A stretch of DNA of 31,465 nucleotides, from NCBI GenBank assembly GCA_043804925.1, contig JAZDIP010000096.1, positions 1 through 31,465 of the forward strand, written 5' to 3'. A model generated the notes under the pieces. It saw nothing but the letters and a program-made list of their open reading frames with translations. It was not told where the DNA came from and made no database searches. Position numbers and translations under genes: made by a program. Within the stretch, counting starts at the first letter, position 1. Each line of letters starts with the position of its first letter. The DNA is from ChocPot-Mid sp043804925. GTDB taxonomy: Bacteria > Bacteroidota > Ignavibacteria > Kapaibacteriales > UBA2268. This document shows positions 16,832 through 24,500 of this stretch, piece after piece.

Positions 16832-17986
16832 TTGAAACAGGCAATACTATATGAAAAACAAGATGAGAACATTATAAAATGTTTACTTTGCTCACATTAT
16901 TGCGAAATTAAGCCGGGTCAAGCTGGAACCTGTCTTTTGAGAAAAAATGTTGATGGGGAATTGTACACATACAGCTATGGTGCTTCAACAGGATTTGCAA
17001 TTGACCCAATCGAGAAAAAACCATTTTATCATTTCAAACCCGGCTCTAAAGTTTTATCATTCGGAACGCCGGGTTGTAATTTTAAATGTTTGAATTGCCA
17101 GAACTGGCAGTTGTCGCATGTTAAAAGAAATACTATTGAACAACTAACAGCAGAATATCCTCCTTCACTGATTGCCGAATTGGCAATTAAAAATAATGTT
17201 GACGGTATCGCATATACCTATTCCGAACCCACGATATTTTTTGAGTATGCAAGAGATACAATTTTGGAATGCAGAAAGAATTATCCGGATATTGAACTTT
17301 TCCATATCTTTATTTCTAATGGATTCATGTCGAAGGAAACCATCCAATTGATAAAAAATGAAAAGTTGATTTCTGCCATAAACATTGATTTGAAATTTAT
17401 AAATAGCGAGAAGTATAAAAAAATCTGTCATGCTTCACTACAGCCGGTTTTGGATAATATCAAACGATTTCAGGATTTGAGTGATTTTATTCACATGGAA
17501 ATAATTAATCTGGTTATTCCCGGTGAAAATGACACTGAAGAGGATTTTGAAAAATTATCACAATTTATTTTTTCCGTTAATCCTGAAATACCGGTTCATT
17601 TCAGTAGATTTCATCCGGCTAATAAATTGCAGGACAAACCTGCGACTGATTTGAAAACATTGTTCAGGGCAAAGCAAATTGCAGAAGAGACAGGATTGAA
17701 ATATATATATATTGGTAATACAAATTTACCTGATGTTGAAAATACTTACTGTCCCAATTGTAAAACTTTACTGATTAATAGGAACATGTATTCAATAAAA
17801 GTGCAAAAGTGGCTGGGGATTGATGTTTGCAGACCGAAAGACCAAAGGATAGAAATACAGATAGATGAAAGAATTAAAGCACAAATAAAAGATAGTACTA
17901 AAAAACTTACAACTCACAACTCACAACTCATAACTAAAAACGGAATATGCTTGAAATGTGAACAAACAATTAACATTAGATTATAA
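16832..17986 (+). CDS. amrS: AmmeMemoRadiSam system radical SAM enzyme
   Basis: The N-terminal cysteine motif (C-L-L-C-S-H-Y-C, then A-G-T-C-L-L-R) and the radical SAM triad G-C-N-F-K-C-L-N-C at C82, C86 and C89 are the hallmark of AmrS. Y-T-Y-S-E-P-T-I-F-F-E-Y and I-F-I-S-N-G-F-M follow in the TIM-barrel half. The family occurs with a MEMO-like and an AMMECR1-like protein, neither of which lies in this window; its reaction is not established to my knowledge. The start is TTG at 16832, giving M-K-Q-A-I-L-Y; no upstream ATG is in frame. Near the C-terminus a heptamer repeat (17902-17936) encodes T-T-H-N-S-Q-L-I-T, an insertion before a final C-x-x-C (C-L-K-C). At 384 residues it is longer than the usual 330-350. 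Confidence 0.93.
   Translation: MKQAILYEKQDENIIKCLLCSHYCEIKPGQAGTCLLRKNVDGELYTYSYGASTGFAIDPIEKKPFYHFKPGSKVLSFGTPGCNFKCLNCQNWQLSHVKRNTIEQLTAEYPPSLIAELAIKNNVDGIAYTYSEPTIFFEYARDTILECRKNYPDIELFHIFISNGFMSKETIQLIKNEKLISAINIDLKFINSEKYKKICHASLQPVLDNIKRFQDLSDFIHMEIINLVIPGENDTEEDFEKLSQFIFSVNPEIPVHFSRFHPANKLQDKPATDLKTLFRAKQIAEETGLKYIYIGNTNLPDVENTYCPNCKTLLINRNMYSIKVQKWLGIDVCRPKDQRIEIQIDERIKAQIKDSTKKLTTHNSQLITKNGICLKCEQTINIRL
17902..17936 (+). repeat. Heptanucleotide repeat inside the amrS 3' end
   Basis: Three perfect ACAACTC units (17909-17929) are flanked by related AAAACTT and ATAACTA. The 35-bp tract lies in the coding frame of amrS. Confidence 0.8.
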
Positions 17987-18137
17987 TAAATTCATTATTG
18001 TTTTTCAAATCTATTTTTTTAAAATTTGTTTGTATTTTGCTTTTCTTAAAATTAATAATTATTTAGTATTCTGCTTTTTTTGTATTATGTTGATTTGAAT
18101 TTGAAAATATTTTTACCATATATTTAAAGGATTAATA

Positions 18138-19688
18138 ATGAAGAGATATTTACTAACACTAATCATCCTGCCACTATTAAGTGCTTGTATGGATTTTCCC
18201 AATGATATAACAATACCAAGATGGGATACCGAATTTAATTTACCGCTTATGCACAGAACTTATGAGCTTAGTGAATTAATCAAAACCGACAAATATATTT
18301 CGGTTGACCCTGATAATGGATTTATTTATGTTGCTCACTATGAGGACATGGGTGGTAAAGAAGGCACAGAAAACTTCATTGAAGGAAGGATTGACCAGGA
18401 AGGTACTAATATTGATATTCCGGTTACAAACGGTCAAGGTACCATTGGAATACCTTATAAAGACGGAATGGTACTCGATAGTGCGAAATTTGTGAGGGGT
18501 ACGTTAACTTTATCGGTAAAGAATAACTCTTCATCCGAGGCAACTGTAACGATGGAACTTCCTGCTTTTATCGGTACTGGAGGTAATAAACTGACATTAC
18601 AAAAGACGATTGCAGGTAATGCGACTGAAACTGTAAGCGAAGACCTCAACGGTTATTTTTATGATTCAAGAAAACAGAACGTCGGACCAGATAGTTTACA
18701 GATTGACGGTACTGTTATGGGGGGTAATTTTAATGGAACTTTAACAATAAATTATGGTATTGAGAATTCGATGTTCAGCTACTTTGCGGGTATAGTTCCC
18801 CCAACTTTGGTGGACCCGATAGAAAATTCAGTAGGTTTGCCTGTAACTGACGATGTATCAGACTTTCGTGATAAGATGAAACTATGGGATATACAATTAA
18901 AACTTATCGGAAGATACTATGATAAGCTTGTTCCAAGTGACCCCAACAAACCTTTTAATGTTGAGATTGAAACTTTAAATATCACAGGGGTACGGAACAA
19001 TAAGACACAACAATTCTCATTAAAATTAAATGGAAGAAACGACAATAATCTTGGTCCTGTAATGATGACCGATAGTTATCTTGAAGAAATTTATACTGCA
19101 GAGAATTCAAATTTATCAGATTTCTTATCATTTGTTCCCGACTCAATTATTGTTAAAGCAATACCTAAGATTAATCCTGACATGGAAAGAGGTGCCGCTA
19201 CTAATAGGGATACTATTCAGTTTGGATTTGACCTTACAATTAAGAGTGTTGTAACAGTTAAGGATATGACTGCCAAAGATACTGTTGAATTGGAAATGGA
19301 TGATGATGCAAGAGACTATTTAAAAGACTTCAAAGCAGCAACTGTCTATTTTAAAATAGACAACAAGGTTGCTTTTGGCGGGAAAATTGTCATGCATTAT
19401 ACGGATAGTGTTTATAAACCATTGTTTACATTAGATACTTTAACTTTTGAGCCGGCAGATGTCAATGCCGATGGCATTCCAAGTGTGAAACACTCGGAGC
19501 CAACTTTGGAATTGGACTCGGCTCAGCTTCAGGATTTTTCGAATTCCTATTATATAATTGTTGAAGTAATAATTAATACTACCGATTCTCACTTAGACCA
19601 AAAAGCCGTATTCTCCTCGAAGGATTGGCTTGAGATAATCTCATTCTGTAAAGTAAAATATCACATTAATCTGAGTGAAGATGAGTAA
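18138..19688 (+). CDS. Secreted lipoprotein of unknown function
   Basis: The signal sequence M-K-R-Y-L-L-T-L-I-I-L-P ends in lipobox L-S-A-C with C17, followed by M-D-F-P-N-D. No acidic sorting-avoidance residue stands directly after the cysteine. The rest is beta-rich, with many short alternating strands, and reads as two or three beta-sandwich domains; no catalytic motif is visible. The opening P-R-W-D-T-E-F-N-L-P-L resembles lipoproteins I have seen paired with DUF5723 barrels in Chlorobiota-type genomes, but this is a recollection. AAAGGA precedes the ATG. It is followed 64 bp later by the DUF5723 barrel, so the two probably work together at the outer membrane. Confidence 0.7.
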   Translation: MKRYLLTLIILPLLSACMDFPNDITIPRWDTEFNLPLMHRTYELSELIKTDKYISVDPDNGFIYVAHYEDMGGKEGTENFIEGRIDQEGTNIDIPVTNGQGTIGIPYKDGMVLDSAKFVRGTLTLSVKNNSSSEATVTMELPAFIGTGGNKLTLQKTIAGNATETVSEDLNGYFYDSRKQNVGPDSLQIDGTVMGGNFNGTLTINYGIENSMFSYFAGIVPPTLVDPIENSVGLPVTDDVSDFRDKMKLWDIQLKLIGRYYDKLVPSDPNKPFNVEIETLNITGVRNNKTQQFSLKLNGRNDNNLGPVMMTDSYLEEIYTAENSNLSDFLSFVPDSIIVKAIPKINPDMERGAATNRDTIQFGFDLTIKSVVTVKDMTAKDTVELEMDDDARDYLKDFKAATVYFKIDNKVAFGGKIVMHYTDSVYKPLFTLDTLTFEPADVNADGIPSVKHSEPTLELDSAQLQDFSNSYYIIVEVIINTTDSHLDQKAVFSSKDWLEIISFCKVKYHINLSEDE

Positions 19689-19722
19689 TCAATTAACAAT
19701 TAACAATTAACAATTAATTATT
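19688..19722 (+). repeat. Heptanucleotide repeat between the lipoprotein and the DUF5723 barrel
   Basis: Units ATCAATT, AACAATT, AACAATT, AACAATT and AATTATT begin at the last base of the lipoprotein stop codon; three are identical. The tract occupies half of the short intergenic gap. Confidence 0.8.
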
Positions 19723-19752
19723 GATATATTATAAACAATAAGAGAAACGAAA

Positions 19753-21189
19753 ATGAAAAGATACATAATAACTTTGCTTGTGTTTATTATAATTGCAGTA
19801 TTCAATACACAAAATTCGAATGCCCAGTACGGCTCATTCGGAACGACAGATGCACAAACAATAGGTATGGGAAATACTTTCGGTGCGGCATTCGGGACAT
19901 TAGCTTTGGGTAAAAATCCTGCTTTTTTAGCTTATCCCAGGGATACTAATTCCTATGTTGCTTTACAAGTTCCAAACTTTGAATTTAAGGCACTACAATC
20001 AACTTTAACTATGGAGGATTTTAACAAATACTTTGGCAACAAAGAAGCACTGGTTTTGGATGATGCCGGGAGGAAAGAATTCTTCAATACATTCGATGAT
20101 AATAATGGTTTATACTATAATGTCGGCTCAAAATTATTTGCATTGGCGTGGAAAATATCACCTGAGATTGGTACATTTGCTTTGTCAATGACACAATACT
20201 TATCAGGGAACATGAATATTCCCCTCCCGTTAATTGATTTGGTAATTAATGGTAACGAGCAGGACAAAACATATAAATTTGACGATATGGAATTTAAAAC
20301 GTGGTGGATAGGAATGACAACCTTATCCTATGCCCGTGATATTCTCGAGTTTGATAACGAGAGTTTTATTAAAAGTCTGACCGGTGGTGTATCATTAAAA
20401 ATTGTAAGCGGTTATGCTTATGCCGGACTGGAAAGAATGGATGCCGAATTTACTACCGGAGAGAATAACGTTTTAGACGGGAAAGTAGATATGCTTGCAT
20501 GGACTGCTTTTTCCCCGGAAATGCAGGAAGACAAGGAATATAAAAATACTTGGTATAATGTAAAATTTCCTAATAAATTTGCTTTCTTACCTGAGACAGT
20601 CGGCTCGGGATTTGGATTCGATTTGGGATTTGCTGCAGACCTTTCCTATAACCTCAGGGCAGGATTGGCTATTACTGATATCGGTTCCATCACATGGGAT
20701 TCTTATGCTTCGGAGCATAGTTCAAATTCCGAATCACACATAGATGATTTATTGAAAAAAAGCCAGAGAGACAGACTCGATGAACTTATAAGTGATAGCA
20801 GCTATGCAGTAAGCAGTTTTTCTACCAGTCTGCCAACTGCTTTAAGATTAAGCATTGCTTATGATATTTCAAAAACTATTAAAGCAATCCCCGGCGATTT
20901 AACGGTTTTATTCGGATACAATCAGGGATTCAATGATTCTCCCGGTAATTCCACAGACCCGCGTGTTGCTTTTGGGGTAAGGTGGCAAACATCCCCGTTT
21001 ATTCCGGTAATCAGTACAGGTTTCTCAAATAACCGTGCTGGTGATTTGGTTTGGACGTTTGGTATTGGATGGTCAACATCTGTTCTTGATTTTTGCATAG
21101 CAACACAGGATTTATCTACTTTACTTGGTAGTTCAGGAAATCCTTTTGCTTCTTTTGCAATGAATTTTATCTGGAAAATCAATTATTGA
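19753..21189 (+). CDS. DUF5723-family outer-membrane barrel protein (PorV-like)
   Basis: A signal peptide (M-K-R-Y-I-I-T-L-L-V) ends at S-N-A-Q near residue 25. The mature start S-F-G-T-T-D-A-Q-T-I-G-M-G-N-T-F-G-A-A, followed by K-N-P-A-F-L-A-Y, is the typical opening of the FadL/PorV-like group of barrels: a glycine-rich plug, then N-P-A. The remaining 420 residues have alternating strand patterns and end F-A-M-N-F-I-W-K-I. DUF5723 proteins are predicted outer-membrane barrels related to T9SS shuttle protein PorV. The gene converges on the C25 peptidase gene, whose PorU-type relatives cooperate with PorV. A functional link is therefore attractive but is inference from position. AAGAGAAA precedes the ATG. 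Confidence 0.78.
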   Translation: MKRYIITLLVFIIIAVFNTQNSNAQYGSFGTTDAQTIGMGNTFGAAFGTLALGKNPAFLAYPRDTNSYVALQVPNFEFKALQSTLTMEDFNKYFGNKEALVLDDAGRKEFFNTFDDNNGLYYNVGSKLFALAWKISPEIGTFALSMTQYLSGNMNIPLPLIDLVINGNEQDKTYKFDDMEFKTWWIGMTTLSYARDILEFDNESFIKSLTGGVSLKIVSGYAYAGLERMDAEFTTGENNVLDGKVDMLAWTAFSPEMQEDKEYKNTWYNVKFPNKFAFLPETVGSGFGFDLGFAADLSYNLRAGLAITDIGSITWDSYASEHSSNSESHIDDLLKKSQRDRLDELISDSSYAVSSFSTSLPTALRLSIAYDISKTIKAIPGDLTVLFGYNQGFNDSPGNSTDPRVAFGVRWQTSPFIPVISTGFSNNRAGDLVWTFGIGWSTSVLDFCIATQDLSTLLGSSGNPFASFAMNFIWKINY

Positions 21190-21232
21190 AATTTATAATA
21201 TAAGTTGTAATTAAAAATAATATTTTTCGTTT

Positions 21233-21276
21233 GAAGTGAGGAATCCAATATTACAGAATCTTGGATTCTTCACTTC
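21233..21276 (+). terminator. Long hairpin after the DUF5723 gene
   Basis: A 16-bp arm (21233-21248) pairs with 21261-21276 with one G-T wobble around a 12-base loop, followed by ATTATGTTTTT. It lies 44 bp after the DUF5723 stop and probably terminates that transcript. Confidence 0.75.
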
Positions 21277-21339
21277 ATTATGTTTTTATCTGAATAATAA
21301 TATTGGTTCTTCATTATAAATAGTGGGTAAAATTAAAAT

Positions 21340-21454
21340 GATTGCTTCGTCACTCCGTTCCTCGCAATGACGAATTATATCGGTTTGCTGTCCACAGGAC
21401 AGCAACAATCGCCACGCGTCATTGCGAATCCCGATTCATCGGGATGAAGCAATC
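21340..21454. repeat. Composite palindromic interspersed element
   Basis: Terminal arms GATTGCTTC (21340-21348) and GAAGCAATC (21446-21454) enclose TCGCAATGACG (21362-21372) against CGTCATTGCGA (21417-21427). Inside are a 9-bp hairpin, TTGCTGTCC with GGACAGCAA (21385-21405), and a 6-bp hairpin, CCCGAT with ATCGGG (21430-21443). It is clearly more GC-rich than its surroundings. It resembles the widespread ATTGCTTCG/CGCAATGACG class of dispersed palindromes; that resemblance is from memory. Confidence 0.75.
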
Positions 21455-21561
21455 TTTAGTTATAAAGCGAATTTGTATTAGCTTAAAAATTACCCTCTTC
21501 ATTTAGCGAAGAACCATAATATTGAACTAATCCAAATTATGATAAGAGGAATGTTACTAAT

Positions 21562-24500
21562 TTATCTCAATTTCACAAATTTTCCCGTAACGGGTTCCGA
21601 ATAATTCGGGCTGATTGTTTTAATTAGAAATAAATATACTCCTTGTGATATGGAGTTTCCATTAACATCGTAACCATCAAATTCAAGCTCGTTCTTTCCT
21701 ATTACAAGATTTCTTCTCAGGGTTTTGATGTTTCGTCCTGTAACATCGTAAATAGCAATAACGGCAGTTCCTGCGTTGTCAGATGCTTTATATGAAAAAG
21801 TAATATTAGCATTTTCGTTGATTGGATTTGGCTCACATTGAGGATTTGTTATTATTGCATTCAACGACGTAAAAATATGGTACTCGACAGTATCAACGTT
21901 ACCTGCAGCATCCTGAAAAATGACTTCAATTCTGTTATCCCAATCGAATAGAGTGTCAGATAAGAAGCCCAGAACAGCTTTAAAATCATCTTTATTTATC
22001 AACTCAAGTTTATAATCTTCTGCATTGGATTCCGTTTGCCTGACGCTGTTTATCCTGACACGAATGGGTTCCGGTACCGCTAACACCGGTTCAAAAGAGT
22101 AATCGTAAAGTTCAATTTCGAAAAATGGACTCGTCGAGACATACGAACTGTCATGAATTTCGACTCCGTCGGCAAAGATTTTTACAAAAGGTTTGTCGTT
22201 GTCTCTACGCAAATGCAAAGTTCTTTGTAAAGAATTATTAAAAGTATAAAGTTCATTATATGTCTTTGGGTAATTTGCAGATACTGTTACCAAATTATTT
22301 TCTTTTAGCTGAAGAGTTTCAATATTTAAATCGGTTGACACATTATTATTTGGTGCAATACTTGTAATAGTATCTTTAAAAATAATTTCGTTCAAACCCT
22401 CCGGCTGCAAACTGACAAGCATCCCGATATCTTCTGCAGTACTTCTCAAAGACAAATTCTCAACCTTATATGTTAGTCTGGAGGATTCACCTCTCATAAC
22501 AGTATCGGGTATTAGCATTGATTGGCTTTGTACCATAGCCAGTTCGGGACTCGGTGAAAAATTAATTTCAAAATTATTAATTTTTATATCATTATCTTCT
22601 GAAAATCTCTTTACTTGCAAAGTAACTCCAATCCCCGGGAATTTTAATGAATCCATAAAACTCAAATCGACAAAGAGAGTATCATAAAATTTATCGAGAA
22701 CTTGAAAGCTATTACTATAATTGAAACCTAAAGTACTCAATGTGGTGGATGCTTCAGAAAAATCAATATCAGCATCAATCTTACAGTTTTCCCATTTTTT
22801 TGCAGTGAAAATTACTGGAATTGAAACAACAGCTTCCATGGGAAAAATTGTAATGCTGTCTGCGGCTGTTATTTGCGAGCCATCCATTGCGATGTTTTCA
22901 ATTGTCTTGCTATTGACTATTTCTTTTCTGCCAGCAAATGCGAATGAAACCTGTGGAATGTCGTTTATTTCAGGTATTTCATTGACTGCCTGAGAACCAA
23001 ATTTTGCCATTGCCTCTTTAAACGTCTTAAAACTTCCGGTTGCATCAGGATTTTTTAATCCTGTATGATAAAACATTCTCCATGCACCGCCACAGGAAGA
23101 CAACAATAACCAGTCTCCGGTTTCAACGGAATCATTTAAAAAAGTAACAAGGTTACGTGTACTGTTTTCACCATCCCATGTGTTATATTTCCGAGTAGCA
23201 ATATACTTGCCGTCCTTCCCGGAAACAACTATCAGATTGATTCCGACGGGAGCATTAGATGTACTCGGTGTATAAATATATATTTCATCATCATAAACAA
23301 TTTCGCAATATCTGTCAACAGTAGAATTTCCTTTTGCAGATATCAATTGGAAGTTTTTCAGAATATCATTGAACCTTAGAACCTTGTTACCGTTTTCATT
23401 TACAATTTTAAAATCATGTAAATCAAAATCATTTAAAAATTCATTGTTAAGATTTACTTTAACTTTTTCTGTTTCTTGAGTATCTGTATAAAAAGGGATT
23501 CTAAGCCAATCACTTTCAATTTGTTGATTTTGATTTACATAACGTGCATATACAAAATACTTGTTACCATTTACAAAATTTGAGTCAGGCAACCAATCAA
23601 TACAATTTTCCAAGATATTTATTTCAGGTTTCTTCGATTGATAAATTATTTTTTCATCACCTTCATTATTGAGGGAAGTTATATAAAATTCATATTCTAC
23701 ATCTTTGTCAGTAACGGGATTTATAAACCTGAAATGCAAATTATTTCCGTCTTTATTCCAATAGGGTAGAGGGTCTAATGCTAAAAGTCCGCTTTTAAAA
23801 ACCTCAAAACTATCCTTATATATTTCTAAAATTGTATCTGTCAATTCAGCTATGATTTCGATTTCATGTATTCCGGGTCTGCTGTATATTATTAGTGAAT
23901 CAAAAAGAAACGGCTCTTTTGTGCACAAACTTGAATACCCAATTGAAAAAGTATCAATTTTCTCTTTATATTTGTGAATTAATCTTAAACTTAAATTATT
24001 ATTCTCACAATAACCGTTATTGAAAACAAAACCGCTTACTATTGCGTTGGAATCAGTATCTATTAATATCGTATTTCCAAAAATGTTAGTAACTTTTACT
24101 TCATTTTCAACTGTGTATATATCGCGGGTAGTTGGTATCCTGATTTTTGTCATCGGGTCACCCAGTAGTACAAATTGCTGTGCGAAAGCCCTGGTCAATG
24201 GGTCATAAGCAATCATATTTATCTTGGCATTGTTCACTATTTCTCCTAAGCTTCTTTGCCTTTTATTAGTATCAGTTACATTATCCAACATATTTGATAC
24301 AATTTGTTGTCCGGGTATGTCAGCACCAAAATTAGACGAACCACCGGTAGCAATAAATCCCTTGTCCGCAATCGTTAGATAATCCTCATTTCTTGCAACT
24401 AAAGTATCTTCTGCAAAAGCCGCTGTATTGCATGATATAGTCGTGAAAAAAGAATATTTCCCTTTGTTATTAAGTTTTTCAGAATGCCAACCGTCCATAT

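Larger units (their letters stand above)
21190..21561. other. Gene-free convergent gap filled with inverted repeats
   Basis: This 372-bp stretch separates the converging DUF5723 and C25 peptidase genes. It holds the 16-bp terminator hairpin (21233-21276), then a nested palindrome. Outer arms near 21305-21312 (GGTTCTTC) and 21508-21515 (GAAGAACC) enclose GGGTAA/TTACCC arms and the compact 115-bp palindromic element at 21340-21454. No open frame in it looks like a gene. Confidence 0.8.

Noticed and set aside
17902..17936. CRISPR or small-array interpretation of the short tandem repeats
   Set aside because: Units are 7 bp without spacers, and no cas gene is present in the window.
21340..21454. 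An insertion sequence or autonomous MITE call for the palindromic element
   Set aside because: There is no transposase, no clear target-site duplication and only one copy in this window; it is kept as a palindromic repeat.
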